DNA of 64,000 nt from Lateolabrax maculatus (lineage: Eukaryota > Chordata > Actinopteri > Acropomatiformes > Lateolabracidae). Within the stretch, counting starts at the first letter, position 1; each line of letters opens with the position of its first letter. Below, piece after piece: positions 11,801 to 23,500 of the stretch. Under the pieces are notes generated by a model. It searched no databases. It had not been told where the DNA came from and was given only the letters and a program-made list of their open reading frames with translations. Position numbers and translations under genes: made by a program. The stretch is taken from NCBI GenBank assembly GCA_031216445.1, contig CM062218.1, positions 8,577,001-8,641,000 of the forward strand, in the 5' to 3' direction.

Positions 11801-14077
11801 TGACAACATAAAGTGGTGTGCTATTCAGTGCTCACAAATCACCTGTGGTTTTTATCTTTTACTCATGCACGTATAATAAAATGCAATTCCAGCTGAAGTA
11901 ATGGCTGTTACTTTTTTAGCAACAGTGCTCTACCATCAGGACAAAGCATTGAAAGTGTGAGAGAAAGTTCCTTTATTACAGTGGAAGTGTAAGGGGTTGT
12001 AATCTAAAGTGTAACCTTAGACACAAATATAAATAAATACAAAGATTACAAATCAGTGTTAAGGGGCGGGGGGGGGGGGGGGGGGGTTTATCCTCAATGT
12101 GTGTTTAGCCTCAACACTAATCTGTTGTGTGCCAAGTCATTTGACTGAAGAGAACAGCTGCATGCATCAGTGGGTTTACTAACAAATACAATTATAAAGG
12201 CATGGCATGAATAGAAACTGTTGACTATACAGTAATGTGTCTGTTATGAAAGCACACTTAAACATACATCTTTGCTGTCTGTTTCTGCCCTCTCAAGGAT
12301 TGTGCAACAGTTCTTGGCCGGCCTGTTTGCCAACAACGGAAACCCCGGTGCTGCACCTGCTGCACTGTAAACACTTTTCATTTTCGATTAATTTACTTTT
12401 GATTTCATCTAACTTTGTGTGACAACCTCTCCCTCTCTTTCTCTCTCCTGCTCTCCCTCTCTCTGTTTGTGTCTCAGATCCGGCATGCTACAGCTGTACT
12501 CAAACCCTGCAGATTACGCGTGGGGTCAGGGAGGTCTGGACACCGTCATCACAGGGGTCAGTGATATCACACGTAGTGATTTCTAGGCATTGTACCCCAT
12601 TTTTACTTTTAGCCTGGTTTCCTTGTATTCCTCCTTCTTCCCTCTCTCAACCTCTTGTAATGAATCAGAAACCAAAAAAACTGCTTTCCCATCTCCTTTT
12701 TCTCTGCCCCTTTTTTCTCCACCTATACATCCATACTCCTTGTTTCTTCTCCCGCTCACCTAGTTGTTAGGACAGTTGGAGAACACAGGTCCACCCCCTG
12801 CTGAAAAAGAGATGATTTCATCCCTGCCAACAGTTTGCATCTCTCAAGAACAGACAGGTAACGATCCCAGCAAGGCACACTTACACTACAGAGGTTCCTC
12901 TTTCCTTTCCTTCCTCCTGTCTTTATTTCCCTCCTCTTATGCTTCATTTTTCCTTTCATCCTCTTATCTTGCCTTTCCCCTCTCCCTCCATTCCTTCCCT
13001 CCAATCTTCTCTTTCCTCCTTCTATCTCTCCTTCCTTTTTCTTCTCTTCTCTTCCCTCATCTTATGTTTCCTTCCCTCTTATCTTTGCCATCGCTCCTCC
13101 CCTCCTCATGTCTTCCCTTCCCTCCTCCTTTTTGGAAAGAGGAGACCACTTGAACTGAATATTCATGAACATGTAGTAAGTCATTAATAAATGTTTTTTT
13201 TGTCTGGACACAGACTTCTTCTTCTTAACAGTAGTGACTCACACAGTCCACGAAGGTGTTGCTCCTTTTTAATAAAGAGCTGCTAAAAGATAAAGCTATC
13301 ACTCACAGCCTGGCAACCCCAAAATAGTTTTAACCCTTATGCATTAAAAAGGTAAAAGGTGTATTGTAAAGTACTATGAAAGCTGTTAAATCTTTATTCA
13401 TACATCATTAAACTGGGTAAGCTACATGAAATGACAGAGGACTACATTACAAATGTATCACTGTGTTACACTGTAATGACCTATAGACCTGTCTTGCACA
13501 TTTGAGGTGTAATGAGTCATTAAACATTTTATGACTGGGTTTTCTGTATCTGCTTCTCTCTGTGTGTGTTCGTGTCTCTCTTTCTCGCGCACACACTCAT
13601 ACCTTCTGTTCTGTTTCCCCCCAGACTGCAGACTGGAGTGTCCAGTTTGTAGGGAGGAGTACCCATTAGGGGAATCTGTCAGGAAGCTACCCTGCCTCCA
13701 TTACTTCCACAGTGAATGTATAGTGCCTTGGCTGGAGATGGTAAGGACGAGGAGTGGATGTGGTCAGTGGGCTGAAGGGTTTGAAGGTCTGTTGGATTAG
13801 TTACGACGTTTTTGAGAGTGTCACACATCCTGAATTGAGGGCTGTGACGACAACACAGAAACCAAACTAATGTTTTCTCAGAATATGCTTTAGATGCTGT
13901 TATACCACTGACTTTTTGCGTGCAGATTAATACATTTTTCTCTGCCTCTCGCAGCATGATACCTGCCCAGTGTGCCGAAAAAGCCTTGACGGTGTCGACA
14001 ATAGCCTCCCGCCGACATCAGAACCCCCAGAAGCCCGCTCCATCAGGACGGAGCAACAGGAGAGGCAGGCGATCTGA
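8860..14077 (+). CDS. rnf115: E3 ubiquitin ligase RNF115 (BCA2/Rabring7 family)
   Basis: Nine coding exons: 8860-8937, 10151-10209, 10426-10483, 10573-10775, 12298-12366, 12478-12556, 12764-12857, 13625-13740, 13955-14077. All are GT-AG with consistent phase, giving 292 aa (the human protein is about 304). RNF115 ubiquitinates cargo and Rab7-linked substrates in endosomal trafficking and receptor down-regulation. The N-terminal BCA2 zinc finger shows C14-x2-C17 and C30-x2-C33. The middle carries the family-typical AWGQGGLDTVIT and LGQLENTGPPPAEKE blocks. The RING-H2 is complete: C219, C222, C237, H239, H242, C245, C256, C259. The last 33 residues are short and unlike the mammalian tail. The sister gene RNF126 is the alternative; the GQLENTGPPPA/SLPTV wording and the linkage to scamp3 and ash1l favour RNF115. 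Confidence 0.9.
8938..10150 (+). other. rnf115: rnf115 intron 1 containing a SINE
   Basis: This 1.2-kb intron begins with CpG-rich sequence. It then carries a GA-rich tract (about 9190-9222), a (GT)n/(GA)n run (about 9587-9620) and the SINE at 9890-10016. No inner exon is supported. Confidence 0.55.
9890..10016 (+). mobile_element. Degraded tRNA-derived SINE
   Basis: The element starts GGGCGTCCTGGTGGCTTAG, holds an A-box-like TGGCTTAGTG (9902-9911) and a B-box-like AGTTTGAACC about 37 bp later, the spacing of an internal pol III promoter. The body then reads GTTGCATG...CCGGTCTGT.TCTACACTGTCACTTG, wording I recognise from widespread percomorph SINEs. The 3' end is decayed and no target-site duplication is obvious. 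The family name is not assigned. Confidence 0.7.
10776..12297 (+). other. rnf115: rnf115 intron 4, AT-rich, with a poly-G run
   Basis: This 1.5-kb intron is strongly AT-rich. Apart from the G-run at 12068-12086 I see no recognisable element. A 65-aa frame at 11105-11302 has no support. Confidence 0.5.
12068..12086 (+). repeat. Poly-G run in rnf115 intron 4
   Basis: An uninterrupted run of about 19 G immediately follows GGGGC. Such runs form G-quadruplexes readily and are also a common site of sequencing-length error. Confidence 0.8.
12858..13624 (+). other. rnf115: rnf115 intron 7 with a long polypyrimidine tract
   Basis: Positions about 12897-13130 are almost pure C/T on the + strand (CCTTCC, CTTTCC, TTCCTCC words). 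This creates overlapping pseudo-open frames rich in Ser, Leu, Pro and Phe. They are compositional artefacts, not genes. The rest of the intron is AT-rich. Confidence 0.75.
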
Positions 14078-14167
14078 GAAAAGGGCCAAGCAACTCTACC
14101 TCCTTTACTGTTTTCAAGAGACATGCTTCTCGCCTCAGAGCTTTCCCCATAGCACCGACTGCTTTTA

Positions 14168-14173
14168 AATAAA
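14168..14173 (+). terminator. rnf115: Polyadenylation signal AATAAA of rnf115
   Basis: AATAAA lies 91 bp after the rnf115 stop at 14077. It is the first such hexamer and implies a very short 3' UTR. Confidence 0.65.
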
Positions 14174-14179
14174 ATGCAT

Positions 14180-15700
14180 CACATGCATCACAGTCATAAT
14201 TTGCAGCTTCAACTCTCACTTGATTCTCTGCTAAGGACCCTTATGCTTTCTACTCCGACTTCACCATTTTTAAGCTACACTACACACAAAAGGATCCTGC
14301 AGTTTGCTGACAAGGCGTGGAGGTGATGTGTCCTTCTTGCTACACCGCCCTCTAAGGTGGATTTCTGAGTGACTGACTTTGATGTCATGAACTAATCACC
14401 CCTGAGCTCCCAGTGGATGTCGGAATGATGGGAATTCACAGAGTTATGAAGTAACACTTTTGCATTAAAACTCTTGGTAACACAATTTCTTAATGTAGGG
14501 AAGTATATTTTGTGGAATTTTTTCCACAGCGATGGTCTCCTCCCTATTTAAAGCTGTTATTAAAGCCTAAACCTGTGATCCTCACCCTCTGCACCTTCTT
14601 TCATCTCTGAGGCAGAAACTATATATTCATATCCATATTGCAGACTTTTCATTACTTTATCCCAACCAATCTGTTTAATAATCAGTCGGGTTAACATGGG
14701 AGTTTCGTTTCACTCAGTTGAGTGCGTATTTGAGGCTTTTTTGTGTGAATTTTGTGGTCATCACTGTTGTAACTACTTAATAGATACCCGTTATTTATTT
14801 TGTCAGACATAAATAGAACAGAGTACAAATGGAAAATGTACTTGAATATAGCAGTACATGTAGACTACGTAAGAATATAGCCTAATCTAATAAAATATGA
14901 TAGAGCAGTATATCATAGACTCAACAGGATATATATAAAATACACACATCTGTTCCAATAAAGTAGTATACAGTATGTTGCCCAAACAGAATAATATAAT
15001 TGTGTCTATAGAGCAGAATACAGCGGCACAGAATATAGTGCTAAAACAAGTCAATTAATCGAACAGCTGATGACAGAACATTAATCTTAACCAATTTTTA
15101 TAATTGACTAACAGTGAAAGTCATTTATTAAGCAAAAATGCTGAACATTTGTTGATTCTAGATTCTCAAATGTGAGGATTTGTCACTTTTTTCTGATTTG
15201 TGAATTGAAATGTATGTTGTTTTGAAATGTTGCTCAGACAAAACAAGCTGAAGACTCAACATCACCTTGCATCTTGGTTAAGTTGTGATGGGCATTTCTC
15301 AATTTTCATTTTTTTTTACTATTATCTGACCTTTGACACCATGAACAGGTTTATAAATAACGATAATAAGCAGTCGTATCCCTAGTAGAATAGGTGAATC
15401 CATTGTAATAAAGCACAACCTACAGTAAAACATATCCTAGATCTAAGAAAAACGAAAGAAAGAAAAAAAGAAAGAATAAAATACAATAAACCACTGCAAC
15501 TATCCATTATTTTCTTTTTCAAATAAGTACATTTTTGTTATCACTATTTCCAAATCTTTAACTTGACACCTCCATTGCTTACTTGCCCCCAAAAAAACTA
15601 ATACAATAATAAAGCATAACGTCAGTGGTTCCAGAAATGTCTAGCATTGCTGAATAAATGACCAATTAATCAATTCTGCAATATAAAATAAGACAAATAC
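14180..15700. other. Spacer rnf115-ash1l
   Basis: About 1.5 kb of AT-rich intergenic DNA holds the MITE-like element at 15050-15395. No exon is supported. From about 15700 the composition turns GC-rich into the ash1l promoter. Confidence 0.55.
15050..15395 (+). mobile_element. Decayed MITE-like teleost repeat, copy 1
   Basis: The stretch contains the ordered words TTGACTAACAG, AAGCAAAAATGCTGAACATT, TTCTCAAATGTGAGGATTTG, CAGACAAAACAAGC and TGTGATGGGCATTT. I recognise this order from a very common non-autonomous DNA element of percomorph fish whose ends read like GGGCTGCAACTAACGATTA. Both termini here are eroded. A likely relative in the opposite orientation lies at 56605-56868. The superfamily is not determined. 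Confidence 0.6.
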
Positions 15701-16540
15701 TGATCCTCAGGGGCTCCCGTCTGCACCGTGTCTCTGCGGGACGTTGACACCAGGCACCGCCACTCTGACAGTTGGCCGTTGCAAACCAGTAAACACACCC
15801 CGACAACCTCCGCTCCCCTCCGCGGCCCGACGGCGGGCGAGAAGAAAAACAACCAAACACAGACATTTTTCTCAATGACCGGGCAGGACCAGAGGAAACC
15901 GCGCACGACCGACATTTGCTCTCTCTCCTCTCCTGGTCTCCTGCTCTCCCCTCCGCCCTCCTCGGTCCGTCCTCCCTCCCTCCCTCCCTCTCTCGCTCCC
16001 TCCCTCCCTCCCTCCTCTCCGGGACTGAGAATGCCCGTGTTGTACTGACACAGTAGCGATACGGGCTGAGCAGACATGGAGGCCCGATTGACGAGAGAGG
16101 CCCGTGCTGACACATCCAGGCCTAGCTAACGGCGTGTCGGAGTGGATTTCGGAGCATCTCGGGAGATTTTACGGATACCAGTTGCTGTAAGGAAAAAAGG
16201 ATTTTAGCAGCGAGGAAGAAGAAATAGAGGGAGATCCATTTCGGGTCTCTGTTGATTCAACGCAGCCGCCATTTTGTTGACAGTTAGTGTTTTTTTTTTT
16301 TTTTTTTTTTTTTAATAACCTACACGGCGCTGCGTTTCTTGTTTTACACCACCGGGATACACCTCGCCGCATTTTTACGTGTGTATTTCAGTCGATTTAA
16401 TTGTGCGTTTTGTCCTAAAAAACCGAGGTCGGAAGATTTTTTTTTTTTTCCCCTGCCTTCGCTGGCGTGCTAGTGCATCGTTAGCCGCCGTAGCCGAGAT
16501 GTAGTAACACGAGTGGCTGCGAGAATGTGACGGAGATGTA
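15700..16540 (+). promoter_or_regulatory. ash1l: ash1l CpG-rich promoter and probable untranslated first exon
   Basis: This GC-rich, TATA-less block starts the ash1l locus 4 kb before the first coding exon. It contains a CCTCC/CTCC tract (about 15970-16015) and GCCGCCATTTTG at 16265-16276, the complement of a YY1 element. Two candidate donors for an untranslated first exon are GCT|GTAAGG at 16187 and GAT|GTAAGA at 16538. The matching acceptor is probably CTTATACAG at 20321-20329. The transcript start and choice of donor cannot be settled from sequence. Confidence 0.5.
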
Positions 16541-19500
16541 AGATTATGTGCATCACTCGCACCGGTGGGGCTTGTGTGTCACATTCACTCGGTTTTTTTT
16601 ACACAAACTGTCCGAAGGCTGTAGGTTGTTTTATTTTTGTTTTTCCCCCCTCCGCGGCTCCTCTTGCAGCCTGCGCGCAGTGGAAGCTGAAGCGGTGCCG
16701 GGCGAAATGAGCCACAAATCAGTCCCCCAAAAAACAGGCTTTCTGATAGATGGCTACTTAGCCGCTGCCAGGGATAGGAAATGTAGCTGTCTGTTACTGG
16801 AGGGACGGTCGCTACTAGTTTGTTGCAGTATAAACACAAACCTCTCACAGTGCATGGGGTTTTATATTAAGCGCCAAGTGGCCACGCCGTCAACACTACT
16901 TTACCGCCTCGCCTGTTATTATCCTGAACGTTATGGAAACGCATATTTTGGGGGGGATGCTTGCACTCGGCTTACACTACCGCAACTTTGTGTTTTGGAG
17001 GTGGCAAGGTTAACGATCAGGTTTTTTTTGGTTTTGTCTTGTAGGTGGTCAAGAGCTGTGTATGTGTATGTGTGTGTGTGTGGATACTGTTTATCTGTGT
17101 GCGGCTGCGTTCAAGATTGTTACCTTGTTATAACCCGTTTAACAGCACAGCACATTTGTTATGCAATTGTATCTTGAATAGCAAATAGTCATTTCAGATT
17201 GTCGCTTGAGCTCGTGGTTCATTCCTTTTGATTTATGTCTTAAAAACAAACATATAGCCCCCAAAATCTGACATTGTTCATGTTTTTTTTTTTTGTGGGG
17301 TGCAATTTAGCACTTGGAAGATACAATATGTGGCCACCACGTTGATACACACGAAGGGAGGACACAGAGCCAAATAATGTGAACACCGTTTCTGGACAAT
17401 TTCAGAGGTGAGTGGATATCATGTGACTGTGATACATTTTTATAGATTTTGGCAGATTTATCGTTGCTCTTGACATAACAGTGTAGGTTCACTGAATCGG
17501 ATTGCTCACTGGTCCTGTTTTGTCAGTCCCTTCAGAGGATTTTTAGTAGTATGTTTACCCACGAGTAGATGTTTCCAAAATTATTTCTGCATGCATTGCA
17601 GTGTTGCCCCAACGGCTTCCAGAAACTGCAAGAGCATGCCTCCGAGGCCGGATTTCCTTTCGATTGACACAGTAATTGTCAGTATGACTAAACAGGGATG
17701 AATTTGCTGAGTGAATATGAGCAATTGCGGTGAAAATTAAGGGTGATCCGTTTGCAGGCTCATGAGTTAGTACCTTGAGGGGCAGTGTGGACTGAACGGG
17801 GAAAGCGAAAGCGGGTAACGTTATTTGGTTTGTTCAGCCCGCCGCTGGTTAACCACGTTTTTGCATGACACGAGGACAAGTGTAATTCATTTAAATTGAA
17901 TCCACACATTTACACCCACGGAATGAACTTCCCCGGGCTGCTACAGATTGAGGATGTTTGCATCGAGCTGGTCTGACCGACACCTGTCATTCCGGTCCGA
18001 TTTTATTGCAGCCTCTTCTGCAATTCGTTTATCTTCCAGGTTTAATCATTAAATCCGCCTTTGTTACATGTTATATTTGAGCACTTCCGCTGTTAGATAA
18101 TGTAAACTAATGGTAGCAGTAAAGGAATTTGGCTGCTTTCCCCCCCCGTGATCACTTCTCTGTACTAATACCGATGGAGTAAAAGCCCCGCAAATGACAC
18201 GGCGCTCTGAGGGCAGACGCCAGCCCTCATGTGAATGATGTGGGGGGTGGGCGGGTTGGATACTATTGCTATGGCCAAAGGGAAATCAGCAGTTATGAAC
18301 AACGTGTGCAAAAGTGAGGAGGGAGAGAAAGGAGGGAGGGAGTAAGGGGAAAGAAATGGGAGGGGGTGCGGGAAGTTGTTTACTACGTTCCTGCCTGCTC
18401 TGCCATTTCTTAGGTTGTTGGCCTGATATTGATTATTGATTCTCTGTTTTTTATTTTAATTTCTGACAATTTGTTCTCACTTTATATAGGCCTACCTGTC
18501 TTTCTACGTTAACTCCTAGTTATTGCTCTGAAAGTAAAACCAAACAACAGACAGACATGACTGATATAGGTCTTCAAAACCAGCAGTGCTGTTTTTCTGT
18601 TGTTTTGCTGGGTGACTGAAAAATGAAATGATAGCAGTGTAGTCGTAACTGCTTTGTAAATACAAAAGTACATTGACGCTAAACACGAAAGTGATGTGCT
18701 TTAGTGTTAAGGCTTATCAATCACAAATTAGAAAGCGATTCGGCCGAGTATCAGATCATTTACTGTAGAGCAAGTGCCAGTAAATGACCTGCTTGTTAGA
18801 GGTGAGAGGAATGTTTTGACTCTCCGGGAGGTCTTCGCTCTACACTTTTGTCAGTAGTTTTCTCACAGGGTTAGGTACTACACTGGCTTATTTTTGGCAT
18901 AGCTGCTGTCAGGCAGCGGAAGCAGCTAGTATCTCTGCAAGCGTTTAGTATAAAAGAATGAAGAGAACATTTGTCACTCTGCTAGAGAAGGACACAGGGA
19001 ACAGAGTTGGGGGGGGGATGGTGGGTAAAATGTGTTTTTGATTAAAGTAGGAACACAGTGACTTTAGTTTGTGTGCTGTTACTACTGCTTTCCAAGTTTT
19101 TGAAATAGAGTCAGGAAGAGGATGGAAAAGCTCAAAGAAAACAGTGAAAGAACACAGAGATTGATGGAGTGTTAAAGAAAAGAGGGAGGTGTGATTTGAG
19201 TGTGGTATGTGTAGCGAGGGGGAGTCTGCAGTTTTGAGGCGAAATGGAGTGAGTAATTGAAGTAAACACAGAAAAGAGGGCGTGGGGGAACTACAGGCCA
19301 GACTCCAAAAATCGGGCTGTGTTTAGTGTGTGGTTCAACAAAAAAATCTCTACTACTGTTTTCCACAGTCATAATCCAAAACAAACATGTCTGAAACTCT
19401 GTGTAGGGCAGATTTTTTTTTTTCCCCTCTTGCTTTGACACTTTCACTGATGTGATGACTTGTATGACTTTCCTGAGGCTCCATTAAGTGGCTCCTTTAG

Positions 19501-20329
19501 TGCTCTCCACTAATGTAGGACGCAGAGAAACCGCCGGCACGTTGACGCTCTATCACTCACTCTCAGTTGCTGCTGGCGAAGGCTGAGAAAGGCGGCCGGA
19601 TCCTCTGTCTAGTCCCAGAGGGCCCAATGTGCTGAGGTCACAGTTCTGAATTGCCTCCAAATGACTTCACCCAGAGAAAGCACCTGCTTGGGGGCGAATC
19701 CGCATTAAATCACTCAGTGGCCACGGGGAGCTGTAGACAACCTCATTGAATTGGGCTGTCCTCTAAGGAGCACAATTAAGAAACAGGCTGCTTTCTGCTG
19801 CTGCTGTGCTAACGTAGGGTATCAGCAGTTTGCCACTATCACAGGCACCTGTTTTCACTGCAGCTAATGAGGGAACTTAAGGGATTGCTCATTTGGCATC
19901 TTATCCTGTAACACCTCGGAAGGATGTGGCAGCACTGTGGGATTAACTATTGATTATGGACTTTGTGGGCTTTGTAGTTCTCAGGTGGACAACTCAGAGT
20001 CCTTGAGCCTAAGGTTACATTTCTCAGGTAGAAGAGCCTTGGCTGTGTATATAGGTCACAGATTGTTACAGGCTGTGAGGACGAACACACCATAAAAAGT
20101 CACCCAGACAGGATGAAGGACAGCCTCTAACCAAATAGATGATAAAAATTGTTGGCCTCTGTGTGCTTTTCACCATCATTCATTAAAAGACATTTTTATA
20201 CTTCCCAGTTGCAGGGCACTGTCTAAAACTGTCAAATGTTTGGTTGATGTGCTGTGTTGCAGTGACTAATGTGTAATTTGTTTTTTCCTCCTCCATCCTC
20301 CCTTTCCTTCTCTCTCCCGTCTTATACAG
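16541..20329 (+). other. ash1l: ash1l intron 1 (inferred)
   Basis: Nearly 4 kb of intronic DNA lies between the promoter and the first coding exon. It has homopolymer T and G runs but no repeat with clear ends. The 209-aa frame at 16548-17177 is unlike any family I know and is probably chance. First introns of chromatin regulators often hold enhancers, but I see no specific element. Confidence 0.45.
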
Positions 20330-20524
20330 TTGAAGGACGGAGAAAGAGGGCTGGACAGCCAAGGAAGGGAGAGAAGCCACCTACAAAAAAGGAGAGCTTC
20401 ACCCTCACCGTTATCCCCCTCCCCCTTTCCCCCCCTTCACCCCCGTCCCACCCCCTAACAAAAACTCTACCTGGTATCCACAACATCCCCTCCCTAGTGA
20501 ACCTGTACACCCCTTAAAGTTCTG

Positions 20525-23500
20525 ATGGATCCGAAGATTCAAGGGGGAACTGCAACTCCACCTCCTCTTCTCTCAGGTGCCCCCACGGGGGAGCGAGAGA
20601 AAGAGGGAGGGGGTGGAAAGAAAGAAGAGGAGGAGGAGAAGAAGAGAGACCGAGAGAAGGATGGAGCTGCCACTGTCTCTTCTGGTCCAGGAGGGGCAGG
20701 AGCAAATGGGCCAGGAGGTGCCAGCGGTGACCAGTCTCATTTCTCCATCAAAGAGAGCAGCCTGTCCGAGGGCAATGTCAAACTTAAGATCGGCCTGCAA
20801 GCAAAACGCATGAAGAAGCCCCCCAAGATCTTGGAGAATTACGTGTGCCGACCAGCCTTCAAGGCCACTGTGAGGCATACAGGGCGCGGAGGAGGCAGTG
20901 CCCGTGGAAATCGCGCAGCTGCTACAGGTGATGGGCCAGGCAGTCAGAGTCCTTCAATTGGCAGGGAAAAAGAGAGGGATAAGAGTCCCAGTGTCAACAG
21001 ACCAGCCCCACCATCTTCATCAACCCCCTCTGCTAAAGCTCCTAAAGCTCCTACACCACCTCCTCCTGTTCCTCCTCCCACCAGCACTACCACCCTGTCA
21101 CCCTCCCAAGTGAATGGGAGCGCTCCAGCAAAAAGGGTAAGGAGAACATAGTCAATTTATGTATTTTGATTTAGCAATGGATTCACACTTTGGCAAAAGT
21201 GAACATTCAGTATTGACAGCCCTCATGATCACCGGTGTATTACATATATTTTGTGTACATACTTGTGTACATTTACCTTCCTTAAAATGTTATCAGTCAG
21301 TTGTCTGTAAGGCAGTGGCCCACAACAAGGTTATCCTGGTAATCACCATGTTACTGGACAGATAAAGAGCAGAGCATAAATTGTTCTTTAGTTTTCTTTG
21401 TGTTCTCTGTTTGCCTGTCTCTATTCATCATGCACCGCCCCCTCCAATCTCCCTTCGTCTGTGTCGTCTAGCCTCTCTCTCTGCCTAGCTATGTCCTCTC
21501 CACCCCCCCTCCCCTGAATGACCCCTCTCTCTAGCTCTCCCCCTCTGTCCCCAATCTGACCCTGATAAGTGTTATTGAGTTGAGTGTAACTTCCCCCATG
21601 GGCATGCCCGGGAAGCAGCATTGAACAGAAAATCTCATCAATGAATTGCAGTTTATAAAGGAGGAATAGTAACCTATTTCTGATTGATAGTTTACACTTT
21701 TAGCTGGCGCTGTCTCCGGCCAGATGTGTTGAGTTCAGTGGCATTAGCACCAAAGCTGCTTTTAATTTCACCACATTTCTCTCAAAATTGTCATTAGATG
21801 TAACAGTATGACTTTAGTATATTACTTAAAGATTTAGTATTTAGAGACAAAACTGTGTACTGTGTGATTTAGAAATTGGGCTGTGTATTTCTTAAATGTA
21901 TTAATTATTCCTCAGCTACCATCTATTAGTTCTCGTTAATCACTTGCCATCTCGATCTTTTTTTGCAGGGTCCACCAAAGATGGATTGCAAGTCTGATGC
22001 AAAGCCAGACATGAAAGCAGCCTCCACCACATCTGAGAGACCCCTTAACCTTCACCGCCCTCCACCAGACAGCAAAACGCATCCCTCTGGGAAGAAAACA
22101 CCAACTCCACAACCCAACCCCCGAACATCTTCACCTTCTCCACCACTACCTGCTTTAAAAGAACCCAGCTTTGAAGGTGTTAAACCTCCTCAATACACCT
22201 ACAGCACTGAAAGTCAGAGAGACAAGGACAAGGGTGTTCAAAATTGGGGAGCACCTACAGTCACTGAAAAATTAGCTCAACTCATAGCGACTTGCCCACC
22301 ATCAAAGACCCCCAAGCCAGCCAAACCTACAAAGATTGACCCCGCTCTTCCTATCCCAAGCTCAGGCTTTATGGCCCCCACAGCCAAGCAACGAGACAGG
22401 GCTACGGTCAATAGGAACACATATTCAAGAATGGTACACCTCTCTCCGCCACCTCCTGTATCACGGCCACCCGGTCGGCCCTATGGTTCTAGGAACAAAG
22501 ACAGTGTTATGGAACATTCACCTACCCTGACTCCACTGAGGAAGGAGGACACAGAAGGGTCTGGGAAAGCTAGTAGCAGCAGCGGTAACAACATCAGCAA
22601 CAGCATCAGCATGAACAGCAGCAACAGCAGTAGTCGCAGCAGCAGCCCAGCACTCACCTACGGCAATAACCGCTTGTCAGCCATGTCAAAGGACAGCAAC
22701 AATGACAACAGCAACAGTAGCATTTCTAAGTCACAGTCACGTCCAGCTCACTGCCTACCCCACACCACATCTTCGCCATCTTGTCCCATTTCATCCTCTT
22801 CCACAACCTCAGCTGAGCAGAGGACAGTGAGTGCTGTGAGTCACCTGGGCTCCCCCGCTCCCTCACAAGGACACCATGCACGAGAGAGTCCTGCCTTGGC
22901 AGAAGAAAGCAGCGCAAGTGAGATGGAGCAGGAGAGGGGCAGCCCCAGAGACTTAACCAAGTGCCCTTCTTCAACAGGAACTGGGAAGCCAGAAGGGAAA
23001 GACAAGGGAGCTAGTAATCAGTCACTGCGAGTTGAGAGGGGGATGAGCTCTAGTCCAAGTAAGCGCAGTCCCAACCGGGATAGTAGCCGACCTGGCCGGT
23101 CTAGCAGTCCCCCTGAGTCTGTAAGACAAAGGGTATCTTCTTCACCAGAGCCAGATGGTGAAGAAGGCCCACAAACACCTCTTAGAGATGATTCTCCTGA
23201 TTCATCCCTAGACTCTCCCGCAGAGCAGGACAGCAAACCACTTAAAAAACGCAGGGGAAGGAAACCTCGCTGGACACGTGTTATGAACAAGATGCAGAGT
23301 CAAAGACCAGGCCAGGACAGTCCCTTTGAACAGAGCAAAACCACCATGCCTTTATCTTCAAGCTTGGAAATGCCGTTACCACCAGTTAAAAGACCTGTGG
23401 GAAGGCCTCCCAACCCAAATAAGGTCAAACCAAATCCTGTGACACAAAGTTCAGGGTCACAGCTCTTCCCTCCCCAGCCTAAGAAAAGGGGAAGGCCAAA

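Noticed and set aside
12764..13187. Overlapping Ser/Leu/Pro/Phe-rich frames
   Set aside because: Only the first 94 bp (12764-12857) are an rnf115 exon. The rest arises from a polypyrimidine tract with few stop codons.
16548..17177. 209-aa open frame after the ash1l promoter
   Set aside because: Cys-rich chance frame over CpG-rich and then intronic sequence. It has no family resemblance, no plausible splice partners, and an antisense frame of similar quality.
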